Translations under genes and position numbers: made by a program
Assembly (NCBI GenBank): GCA_963277665.1
Contig: OY728142.1
Location: forward strand, 10,864,001-10,928,000
Origin: Viscum album
Lineage: Eukaryota; Streptophyta; Magnoliopsida; Santalales; Viscaceae
Direction: 5' to 3'
DNA length: 64,000 nucleotides
Notes under the pieces: model-generated
The model's input: the letters and a program-made list of their open reading frames with translations, nothing else
Told to the model about the DNA's origin: nothing
Databases searched by the model: none
In this document: one piece after another, positions 34,994 to 45,719 of the stretch
How positions within the stretch are numbered: the stretch's first letter is position 1
How the letters are laid out: every line of letters begins with the position of its first letter

Positions 34994-35099
34994 ATAAAAT
35001 GTGAGTAAAATATAAATGAAAATTAAAACACTAGATAAACATGTAAAAATGGATGATAGTAAAAAAAATCTTCATTACAATAGGCATAAAACATATACA

Positions 35100-35855
35100 T
35101 GAACAAGTATAATCAATGTATATGGGGAGATTACATCCCACATGGTGGTCTGCGAATGGTACGCCCATATCGAGATCACCGAACTTCGTGTTAGGGTGGA
35201 GTCTGATGGCCTGGAAAGGGTTGATTCTCAGGCATTGGAACGTCAATCATCACATACTATGATTGTGTATCAGTGGGAGGATATGTCAACTGGATGTCGT
35301 CCTACGCACCCGATCCTTATCCCACTAGTGTCGTAGAAGGACCTGTCATCATCGTCTGAGGGAACCATATAGGCTGCGAAGGACCAGGACCCCAATTTGG
35401 AGAAAACGGTGGATATCCTATCAATAAATATGGATCTCTTTCCACTTGATGCACATCCAAAATCAGTTGAGGCTGGAATACTAGAGGGTTGACCTCTACC
35501 TGTGGAATAGGTGAGGCCTTACGTGCAGCATGATGCGGTATATGTCATCATCATCATGGATCCTCAGCATCAGCAACTGTTGGAGGAGGTTCATGTTCCA
35601 GAACCTCCACTCCCTAGGTAGGAACCTCCAATCTCTGGGGTGGAAAATTGAATATTCTCTCATGAATCACATGATAATATGGCATCATCCCTAGCGTTGT
35701 AGCATGTATCGCTTCCAGTCTAACGACCCCCCTCCTCTCGATCAGACATGCGGATAATCTATTGTACTCTAGTATGTTTTAAAGAGATTCAAAATGAATG
35801 ATAAAATAGAAGAATAAACAAACTAATGGAAATTTATTGGCTTTCCATATCATGA
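35100..35855 (-). pseudogene. Downstream part of a plant-mobile-domain gene, cut off by CACTA B
   Basis: Moderately GC-rich coding-like sequence on the minus strand, right up to the left end of CACTA B. It contains readable stretches such as RRGVVRLEAIHATTLGMMPY and HERIFNFPPQRLEVPT, and a low-complexity tail. It is assigned to the PMD gene because the transposon at 35,856-43,482 has a matching 3-bp target duplication, so this block was once continuous with the PMD coding sequence now starting at 43,486. Sequence similarity alone would not identify it. Stops are present. Confidence 0.5.
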
Positions 35856-35869
35856 CATTGCTAGAAACT

Positions 35870-36150
35870 AAGGTTATACCAACGGTTGTAAACTGTTGGT
35901 ATAGACCATAAAATTGTTGGTATATTTTATACTAACGGTTTCAATAAACATTGGGTGTAATGGCCTGGGTATAGCCCTTTACCAATGGTTATAACTCAAT
36001 CAGTGGTATATGAAACTTCTAATTGAACTATAACAATGGTTTATTGAGAACCGTTGGTGTAGAGAATATGCCTGAAAACTCTACCAGCGGTTTCCTAATA
36101 ATCATTGGTATAAATTCCCCTTCAAACTATACCAACAGTTTATGAACCAT
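35870..36150. repeat. Left subterminal repeats of CACTA B
   Basis: About ten copies of ACCAACGGTT or its complement AACCGTTGGT, with changes, spaced 20-35 bp in both orientations (for example TACCAACGGTTG at 35,888 and AACCGTTGGTGTAG at 36,050). Such motifs are the usual transposase-binding sites of CACTA elements. Confidence 0.85.
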
Positions 36151-36162
36151 TGATATTGAGTT

Positions 36163-36300
36163 CCTGCAAAATTCAGTACAGAAAAACCCCACTATTTTTC
36201 CCAGAGCAGCTCCAACATGGTATAGAGTTCCTGTAAAATTCAGTACAGTAGACCCCCACTATTTTTCCTAGAGCAAGTCCAACATTCAATATAGTAGACA
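36163..36300. repeat. Tandem duplication of ~63 bp inside CACTA B
   Basis: GAGTTCCTGCAAAATTCAGT at about 36,163 recurs as GAGTTCCTGTAAAATTCAGT at about 36,226. Both are followed by CCCCACTATTTTTCC and AGAGCA-rich text. Imperfect repeats of GAATACACAGAATTC continue to about 36,640. Confidence 0.75.
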
Positions 36301-37119
36301 ATATCATATCCAATATTTCCTATAATAAACAATACCATACAAAACCACATTGAAAATAGTACAATACCATACATAGAATTTAAAAAAACTAATACAACAT
36401 GTGAAAATAGTACAATAGCACACACAAAGTACAAACATGGAATACATAGAATTCCCTCACTGTGGAATACATAAAAATAAAATGCTTTCCATACACAAAG
36501 AACAAAACATAGAATACACAGAATTCAACTATTTTCCACTGTCTTCTCTTTCCCACAGAATACACAGAATTCCACTATTTCCCATAGAATGCACAAAACT
36601 CCCCCACTGTTTTCCACTATTTTTCCCTCCATTTCAAAATATAACACCTAGAAATACACTATAATACAACATACATAATTCAAAAAAATGTATGCATTCA
36701 ATATACTAAATACTTTAGGATTAATTCAGATGTTTTGAATTCATTCATATCTAATTATTCATGGTATCATTATCAAAAAACACCACATTGGAAATCACAA
36801 CATGCCACTTGAGCTCAAATTTTATACCTATCCATGGAAAGTGAAACATTTTGGACACATATATGTTTTCTGAATTTCAATTATAGTATACATTGTTTTA
36901 TATTTGATTATTCTCCTATGGGAAATATATTCATTTGTTCAAAAAATGTTATTTTCTAATCATAATCATACAATAATGGAAAATAATAAAACTCAATATG
37001 AAGGTTACTTCAGATATGTCTAAGTAGGATAATTATTCTCTCATGTGAAACTCTACTAAAGACGTGGTCTTGGACTATTCTAAATCTAATGAAAGGACAA
37101 TCCCAATTTTAATCATGTA

Positions 37120-37620
37120 TATCATTTCATGGTATTTGACTCTATGGTAATGATCATCAAAATATCATCATTTTTCATGACAGATATCTATATAAGGAGA
37201 TTTGTACTCCTAATGAGTCGATACCTAGAAAAATTAGTTAGAGAAAAGGATAACAATTTCATTGATTTCACTAAGGATGAGTTTCAGTGGGAGATCATCA
37301 TGCCAAGTACCTCAAATATTTCCAAAATTTGTGATTTTGGATAGCATCCAATTATGATGATAGATAGACTGACAACCCATGATTTGTAAACCATATGATA
37401 ATTATTGTAGATGTTTACATGTCTAAAATTCTTATGGAAAAAGTGGTATTAACCATAAGGGATGAAATCGTCAACCTCTTCATCCAATATGAAAAGAAGT
37501 CAATGTTATGCATTAATTTCATGTTTTTTGGTCATTTTCCCTCAAAATGTAATAGGGACAAGGATTGTTTCTTCTTCCACATGAAATGACATAAAGATTT
37601 TAAATGATGAAGGAGGAATG
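37120..37620 (+). pseudogene. Retroelement ORF1/gag-like fragment with a zinc-knuckle remnant
   Basis: The plus-strand frame at 37,395-37,589 contains VVLTIRDEIVNLFIQYEKKS, then CINFMFFGHFPSKCNRDKDC. The pattern is like the 'KI..E...V.YE..P.FC..CG..GH....C' zinc-knuckle region that follows DUF4283 in plant LINE ORF1 proteins. The first CX2C is degraded. The 71-codon frame just upstream (37,129-37,344) may be its DUF4283 part. The assignment is by pattern only. No reverse transcriptase was recognised downstream, though the T-rich segment at 39,020-39,200 resembles a LINE-type 3' tail. Confidence 0.4.
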
Positions 37621-40600
37621 GAAATGAGAATATTCCAGTCCTTGATCTGAAGATATGGGACATTATTGGCCCATCATATGTTGATAAGATAGGGGAATTC
37701 TCTGTGGAAAATGAATGAAAAACTGGGCAGCCCATCCCCTCTACTGATGACATCCAGACATCTTTACAGGATGTTCATATCCCATAGTCTATTGATAATT
37801 CACATGAGGGTGGCTCTCATGGTCACTCTAGTGACACCCATCCTTCTGATGACATCCATAATTTGTGCAAGGAGATGTAGGATACAAAACTGATCTAGAA
37901 AGATGGTCAGGTAAGAACCCTCCAAGTGAAGGATAGTCATCCTGGTGACAACCCCATTCCTTGTACACAACATTAAGGGGATGTGAATGGCACAAAAAAT
38001 GGTCAGGTGGAAATTGGATTTGAACCCACTGACCTCGTTAATGTTGATATTCCATTAGATACTACCCCCTATTATAAGTCATGTACGTTTCTTGTTATTG
38101 TGCCATTGATTGGGAACTCCACTATTATGTATGGTTTTCATGAGTCCCCCTCTTATCAGATATTTGAGTATGACCCTATTTTTAGGTAAGTGGTGATGAA
38201 TGCATAGATTGACTTGTATAGCTAACCCAGCTAGTGGGTGATTGGATTTTTGATGTTGGGGATGGATGTGGAAAGGATGGTTCATATCTAATTTATTTAA
38301 AATACTAAATTATGGGGTTGAATAAGGCATATGAATTTTTTATGAAAAACATATTTATCTTAAATTTTTTTATAGAACCTAGAGACTTAAAAATATGGGT
38401 TTTTTTTTTCTTACTAAAGGGTCGAGATAGGCTGTGGTATAAAGTTTTTATGGAATGGAAGGATGAAAACATTATTATAAGTGATTCTAACTGATCTTCA
38501 ATGACCAAAACTTCTTAGATGAGCTTAACCAAGCTAGATCTTGATATCTCTTAGATATTGAGTAGGAAAAATTGTTAGTGATTGAATGTTAATCAGCATT
38601 CACTGATCTGGTAAGTATATGTAAAATCATATGATTAATATAAGGCTTAAGGTATGAAGATTTGTGACTGGCATCGGGTGGGTGACCTCAAAAGAGGGAT
38701 GGGTGTGCTTACACTCATTATTTTGTTGTTTGTATTCATTTGGACAGATGGGTACTTTGTTGGTTTCTGCACAGTATTTTCTGTCTAGTTGTGCACTGCA
38801 TCAGGTTGATAGTGCAATGATTTCCTCACTTGTATCATCAGGTGGGTGGCTCATAAGAGAGATAGGCATACTGACATCTATCATCCAGTACTCTTCTTAC
38901 ATTTTGGTGTGAGATGGAGTTAATTTCCTTGACTATGTTGCCAACACGACACATTTCTTGGCAAGGGGGGAGGCGTATCATATTGGACTGATTTTATTGT
39001 TGCAGGTTCAAACATGGGGGTAAAAGACTCTTGGATTGTTCTTATTTTTATGTTTGTTTTTAATTTGGAATTTGGGTCAATGTAAGGCCTTCGTGGCCTA
39101 TTGGTTTTTATTTTCTCATTTGGTCCTTGTAATGGGTTCCTCCTTTGCCCAATCTTCAAAAGGAGATCTTTCTTTTGTATTTAATAAAGGGGGTTTGCCT
39201 CTCAACTCTTTAAAAAAGTATGAAGATTTGTGATGAATCTATGACTAATGATGTGATCATGGACCAGTATTCTGATTTTTCCCACCTATATATTTTTGGT
39301 TAGTATGATGTCTTTGGAAAATATAGATTTTACATGAACATGGAAGGGGAGTTCTTTACTTCCTCATTCTAGTGGAGGGAATACTTCATTTAGTAGTTCG
39401 AAGATGAAGTATAAGAACCTCCATGGGAAATTGTTTGAGGTGTCATTTTAGGATTCTAATGAGAGAGGATCACTACAGTGTATTTGGTATAGAGATCTAG
39501 GGCACCCAAATATATTTTTTCTAAATCCACCATGCACATTTCCATGATATGGGAATATTTGATATCTTAGGAAATATTGTGAGTGGTTCACATGCCTGAG
39601 AAATGGTGGTGCATCTGACTAAGTGATGGAATCGAAATTGAAGAGAAGTGTGCTAAGATTGGATGAGTAATGGTCTCATGGTTGAGTAATAAGACATTGT
39701 TAGAAAGAGATGTTAGTAGAATTCAAAAAAGTATACTAAAATTTTCTACCCACTCTATAGTTTTATTGGTTTTGGTGTTATAAACTATGAAAAATCAAAG
39801 TACAATATAGTAGAAAATGAAAAACCCAACATAAAAACTATTGGGTGTTAAAAAATGAAACTAAACTAAATAGAAAGTACAATTTGAAAAAAATAAAAAT
39901 GTAAAAATAGTGCATGTAGATTTAGATAAAAGCTTGAAATGTTCAGAAAGGGATGTTATAACATACCGGTTCCAATTCATAAGAAATGTCTCCTTTTACC
40001 CAAGAGTATTATAAGGATCGGTAACTAGATCCATGGTATAAAAGCTCCAGAAAAGAAACCTAATTGATATCAATGATATGAAGAAACATGTTTCAAACCC
40101 AAATATTCCTTAATAATAAATCAATAATATAAATCCTTGTCCCTTAGATTCTATTTAATATGTATGATTGATGAAAAATTTATCACCAACCTTTTTCAAA
40201 CTACACAGTTCAAAAGAAATAGACTCCACTCCTAGAATCGCTATTATCACTAAGATAAGAAGAAATAATTATCTGTAGAAAATAAAGATCTTTTAAAAAT
40301 ATTACTCACTAAATGGAAGTTTTTAGTAATCACATTTAAAAAGACTATAATAGTATGCACTGCAAGAAACAATATTATTTATATCTTCACAATTAAAAGT
40401 ATCCCATCTCTTTGCTATGTATCTACCATTACTCAAATCTTGGTGAGATTTATAGATGATGTTGTAATAATGTTAAAAGGGTAGTGTCCAAGAACATCAT
40501 GTTTAGTTATTAAAGAATAAAAATCAATTAATATTTCTCTTTTGTATGTTTTATCATGACACCATAATTCTTTGGAAATTATATGGATCGTTCCATTCAC

Positions 40601-41030
40601 AAAAACATATAATCTTATGTTAAAAACATATAGATAGAAATTATAAAATCCTCATGTTAGTATAAAATCAAAATAATGTATACTATTATTTTAAAAAATG
40701 ATAAGAAATTACTCATTATATTCAACTATCTCCACTTTTTAACAATCAATGGACACAAAATAAAAAAGAATGAAAATATAAGTATAATCAAAATTAAAAG
40801 TGAAAAAACATTATACCATTAGATGAAATTTAACTTGAGTATATCATTTGAAGAATATCTAATTCTAAATTATTCCCCTTTTAGTCACAACTTAATAAAC
40901 CATAAGTACAATTAATTTCCTACTTGATGAAATGAAAACATACCTAATTCTACAAAGTATCCCTCACATCTCTCATACACATGAAGAATTAATAAATTAC
41001 CTAAAATTATAACACATAATTCAGAAGGTA
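37621..41030. other. Unassigned interior of CACTA B
   Basis: AT-rich, with only short open frames on either strand (longest about 82 codons at 38,664-38,912). No family motif was recognised. TATGAAGATTTGTGA occurs at about 38,656 and 39,220, suggesting an internal direct repeat or two related insertions. Confidence 0.4.
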
Positions 41031-41039
41031 ATTAAACAC

Positions 41040-41355
41040 ATACAGAATTGAATTCAGAATTCAATTCAGAATTCATAAGTCAATTACCCTATGCAATACA
41101 GAATTCTGAATTGAATTATGACTTGAATACATACATAATTTAATTATGAATTATGAATAAAATACATATATAATTGAATACATAATTATGTATGTGTTAT
41201 ACAAAATTATGAATACATACATAATTCTGGATTATGTACAATGTATTCAAATCAGAATTCAATACATACAGAGTTGAATTCTATATAACACATACATAAT
41301 TGAATTTAGAATTCAGAAGGTAATTACACTATGCAATTGTAATACAATATACATA
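41040..41355. repeat. AT-rich cluster of GAATTC/ATAATT inverted and direct repeats
   Basis: CAGAATTGAATTCAGAATTC is followed by about 300 bp built almost only from GAATTC, TGAATTATG, TACATACATAATT and their complements. Many segments can pair with each other. It lies inside CACTA B. No coding content. Confidence 0.75.
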
Positions 41356-42944
41356 ATTCAGTGGTGCATGTCAGTGTTACTCATTACCACTATGATAGGT
41401 GTGTGGATTTGATCAATGTTTTGTTCTTGTCCAAGAACAATTTATGGCATTGAGAACTAGTAAAATACATTAGGATTGGACTAGGATTCATGATTCTTAG
41501 TTTCCCAACATCCTAGAGTTGTATCATTGAAATTCATTGGGATGAGATTATATACCTTTTTCATTCTAAATGGGATAGGTGGAACCATGTAAAAATGTGA
41601 ATTGGGGAAGGTCTTACCCTCATGTCAGGAATAGGAAATCAAGGGAATTACAAGAAATCCTATGGGATAGTGTGGTTCTATAGTGGGAAGCGGTATGGGG
41701 CCTTGGTGATGAACTTTTGATAGTATAAGGTAGAAGAAACTTGGGATATCATGAATTTCAAACTCAATTATAGATTTTGGGATGAATCTATGAGTATGAA
41801 ATTAGAGTATTCAATGGGTGAAAATTATTGGGTGATGATAAACATCTATACTGGTTGGTGCTCAAGGATATTTGGTGAGTCTAGTCAAATTGTGTGGATC
41901 ACACCATAAAATGATAAAGTGTATGACCCATGGTTTAGAATAGATGTGGTGAACATTGATTTAGGAATGGTTGAAAGATAAAACCAAATAATTATTGTAG
42001 TTTTATGTTATTTCCTTAGTCATGATAGATTATTCATGCCAGTTTAATAAATTTAGAATCATATTAGATGCATATACTATAGATTTGATAGGGATTGTGA
42101 ACCATACCAATGGGGAATGCGATGAGGATGATCATAGATTGATCTATGTTAGTAAATGACCAATTTTGTATTTATACCTTAGAGTAAGGTTCTTGGAATA
42201 GTTATCATAGGATACTTCAGGCATGTATATGTAATGTTGATCTTCATGGTTTATTGTATATTTGATTATGACCCTAATTTCAAATAAGTGGTGTTGTATG
42301 CTAGTCATCCCTTCTCACTTAATGGATTACCTACATGACGTACCATAGACAACCCTTTCAACCAAGGGAGGATTCACATCACACACAAAATTGGGAACCC
42401 AGTTTTACTATGGATATATCCCCAGTTACTTCTCACTCGAGTTGAGTCCTAGCCTCAAAATCTACACCCTCACACCAGGATCTATCTCCTACCATAAGCA
42501 TCAATTCTACACATTCAAGAAACAAAGAACATGTAACACGTCCTGTTTCACAACACACCAAATCTTAACCTGGTAATTAATCATTTGGGATCTATCACCC
42601 TACCTCATGCCCATCCTAATATACATTTCAACCTTATTAGTGTTATGTCACATACATATGGACTAACCCATCACATAGACATCGCCCAAAATAATGAAAA
42701 AATCTAAAATAAATGGAGGTAGAAGAGATAAATCAGTTACAACGTACCAATTTGAAGTGAAAGAAAAAAATTACCTGAATCAAAGATAGATCACCGGTTG
42801 GGAAGTATAGTTCACAGCCTGGAGAGGTCTCATTTAGGGAAAAATGTTAGAGATGAGTTCTGAAGGAAGTGTTCTTGGTAATTAGGGTTGACAACCTGGA
42901 GATATCCATTCGAGAGGAAGTGACTCGTGAATCGGTTGGGAAGT

Positions 42945-43165
42945 AGGGTTCGAGGAGATCGATGTGGGAGGAGGAGGAGTGATATGCAATTGAATCATTA
43001 AAGAAGTAGGGTTCGAGGAGATCTCTATTGGAGGAGGAGGAGATATCTCCTTGATAATTGGTCGAGAAGTAGGGTTCGAGGAGATCTCTATTGGAGGAGG
43101 AGGAGGTATCTTCTCGGGAATCGGTTGGGAAGTAGGGTTCTATTGGAGGAGGATAGATCTGCTAG
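42945..43165. repeat. Tandem array of a ~63-bp unit near the right end of CACTA B
   Basis: GAAGTAGGGTTCGAGGAGAT starts at 42,950, 43,003 and 43,066, and a truncated copy starts at 43,129. Each of the first three is followed by ATTGGAGGAGGAGGAG or a close variant. Spacings are 53, 63 and 63 bp. It lies just inside the subterminal repeats, where a CACTA transcript would start if read on the minus strand. Confidence 0.85.
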
Positions 43166-43189
43166 AGACTCGATCGGGAAGTGGGGATA

Positions 43190-43475
43190 ATTGGGGGGTT
43201 TTCCCCAATGGTTATTAAAAACTATAGGTAAAGGTTCTATATTCCAACGATTTGAAAAACTGTAGGAATAGATCCATTTAATATAAACTTTCCCGATGAT
43301 TTTATCAAACTGTTGGTAAATTCTATACCTTTTCCAATGGTTTTGTTTAACCGTTGGGAAAACCCAACTTATATTAGTTGTTCTAACGGTTTACTAGAAT
43401 CGTTGGTATAGGTTCTTTATCCCAATAGTTTTTTCAAACCATTGGGAAAGAAGTGTTAGTATAGGTTAGATTTTC
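43190..43475. repeat. Right subterminal repeats of CACTA B
   Basis: About ten copies of CCAACGGTTT/AAACCGTTGG variants in both orientations (for example AACCGTTGGGAAAACCCAAC at 43,350 and GAATCGTTGGTATAGG at 43,394). They match the left subterminal block and end in the inverted repeat at 43,482. Confidence 0.85.
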
Positions 43476-43485
43476 ACCAGTGTGA

Positions 43486-44975
43486 AGCTCTCTTTCCTAT
43501 TGAGTGAGATACAGTATACACTTCAGTCTATACCATGGATCATACTCAACCTTCTCTAAAATATGGAATTTCATTTTAGGTACAACCGGGATACGAAGCG
43601 CTGTTCCTCTGCCCCAAAGGTCGAGATACTCAGCATGTCATCAGCGCCAGTCCTCATCCTACCTCCCTATCAGCTTCAATTCATGAAGCTCTTGTGTCTG
43701 TCTCAGTGGAAATGGAATCATATGAAAACAACCAAACCAGCGCATGACTCTATCAAGTTTCTACCACTCAATAATATGAAAGTGAATGAGTGACACTACA
43801 ACCATAGCATCATGAAGTCCATCAGTGCATTATACTGGAAACTAGTTCAACAAATCCCAGTATGGAATCCATGAAATCTAAAATCACATGTGAGATTTTT
43901 CATAAAAGTTCCTTACTAAAAACAAAAATTGATGATATTATTAAATTTGTTAGACAATGATAGATTATATATACTTACCTTGTTGGGTAGGATACTGTCC
44001 AACTTGAGATGGTATGCACCCAAATTGTGTGTCGGAACGCTGACAAAGTTGTGTTTTTTAATCCGCCTATAAAATACAACATCGATAGTGATAAATAATA
44101 AGAAATTAAATTCAATAACTCCTACTAGAATCATAAATAAATAGAGATGAGTGATTATACCAGCATCCACACAGAGCATCATGCAGAACCTCTATAGGAA
44201 GCAGTTGACCAACAAGCTCAGGTAAGTGTGAGGGGATGCACTCCCATGCCCACATCTGAAGAAGGATGATGCATCCCCCGATATTTGTGTTGTATGTGTG
44301 GCATGTTGTGCATAATGCTCTATATGTGTAAGTCAAGCAGGCTGATCCCTAGTTGTACATCATAACCCGATCAAAGTCCTCCAACAACCTTAGATACATC
44401 ATGATCACATGCTTAACTGAGTGATTAGTGCATAGGATCTCTCCAATGATACATAATATATATGCACAGGCATGACGCATTATAGTACGCTCGTCAGCGT
44501 CATCAGGTAAATGTGCAAAGTGCCTCTCAAGCCAGCCCATGGATATCGACCTGCCATTTGTAGCCGTAGCATCGGCCAAAATATCAACTCTTAGCAATCT
44601 ATGAACAAGGTCGGGCTAGTTTGCATGGGTGGTTCTAATAATGGACTCCCCCTAGATAGGAAGACAGAGAAGGATTGTCACATCCTCAAGGGTGATGGTC
44701 ATCTCTCCCTCGGGCAGGTGGAATGTGTGTCTCTGGTCTCCACCTCTCTAGGAGGGAAACAAGAAGCTGATGATCAATAAATTTGAAATCAGATACAATA
44801 ATGTCATAGAAGTCAGCACGACACAGGTATGGTACAATGCCGGGTTAAGGAATCGTGTGATGAAAATGGTGCACTCGACGCACCCTGATATGTCGAACCT
44901 CATGTCCCGCTAGCACGACCTAGGAAACATGTGTAGCCTACTCAGTGAGTAGTCTAGTATCCTCTATCTATATGT
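43486..44975 (-). pseudogene. Plant mobile domain (PMD, aminotransferase-like) gene, three exons readable
   Basis: Minus strand. Exon 1 (about 44,161-44,970) reads HTFHLPEGEMTITLEDVTIL, SMGWLERHFAHLPDDADER, HACAYILCIIGEILCTN, MYLRLLEDFDRV and IGGCIILLQMWAWECIPSH, a clear PMD. A 94-bp GT-AG intron (44,067-44,160) follows. Exon 2 (43,979-44,066) reads FVSVPTHNLGAYHLKLDSIL and ends AACAAG before GTAAGT. Exon 3 (43,486-43,898) reads LIHFHIIEW, LDRVMRWFGCFHMIPFPLR and HAEYLDLWGRGTALRIPVV. Several stops are present and CACTA B cuts the gene at its 3' side. PMD proteins include host factors (MAIN/MAIL1) and transposon-borne versions. The MULE transposase next door favours the latter. Confidence 0.85.
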
Positions 44976-45719
44976 AAAAAAATGAAATAAGTTATAAGTG
45001 TAAACTGTAAATATAACGTTATGGTCAGCAGAATGTTATGACTTGTAGAATATAAGACATGCCATGTTTATTCACATTGTTCTATGAAGTTATTTTTTAC
45101 CAAAAGAAAAGGTCATGTCGTCCTGTTTCTCAAAGAATATTTCTAGTGTTTTTAAAATATGTTTTTACCTGGAAAATGTTGTTTTTTAAGATATGGTTTT
45201 ATATATTTATATATATAAACATTTTGTCTTTTTTATCTAAAATTTTATTTGAAAATGGTGTGATTTGTAATTTATGTATGATTTCCCACATGATGGTAAG
45301 TTTCGTGATTATTTTCTCACATGATTTCTTTATAGTTTAGTCATTGAAAAGTTTATTATGCATTAATATCACTTCAAATGCACTTTTCATATTCATTTTA
45401 ATGTGAGTATGAAAGGATTATTTTTATTTGATAGTAAAAGTATTTGGTGATGTCAGAAAATTTTAAAAAATAAAGGATCTTATATTAACACCATATAATT
45501 AACAATATTATAAGATCATATAAGAGACAATACATCATTGTGGCTGAGAGTGTGAAATTGATCCAGTAATGTTAAGAAATATTTTCTAGTTATGTCCTTC
45601 TTGATGACATATAGTGCTTCTCAAACTTTTCCCTTGTTCATGATGTCATTCCATCTCATTTTACATCATGCTGGACTTTGTTCTCCCTCATCTATGTAAC
45701 CTTTTGATGCCAGGTATCA
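44976..45719. other. AT-rich gap between PMD gene and MULE transposase
   Basis: No recognisable coding sequence. The 93-codon plus-strand frame at 45,059-45,340 is AT-driven and hydrophobic and matches nothing known. Both neighbours are on the minus strand, so this would be the spacer between the 3' end of the transposase gene and the 5' side of the PMD gene. Confidence 0.4.

Larger units (their letters stand above)
35856..43482. mobile_element. CACTA transposon B, with TSD TGA, inserted in the PMD gene
   Basis: The left end CATTGCTAGAAACTAAGG (35,856) pairs with the right end, which reads CACTGGTGAAAATCTAACC on the minus strand from 43,482. Both continue into TATACYAAC. The flanking triplets are both TGA (35,853-35,855 and 43,483-43,485). 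Dense subterminal repeats of ACCAACGGTT/AACCGTTGGT occupy both ends. The 7.6-kb interior shows no TNP2 or Transposase_24 match, so it looks non-autonomous. It carries a zinc-knuckle fragment, AT-rich repeats and a guanine-rich tandem array. Confidence 0.85.
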
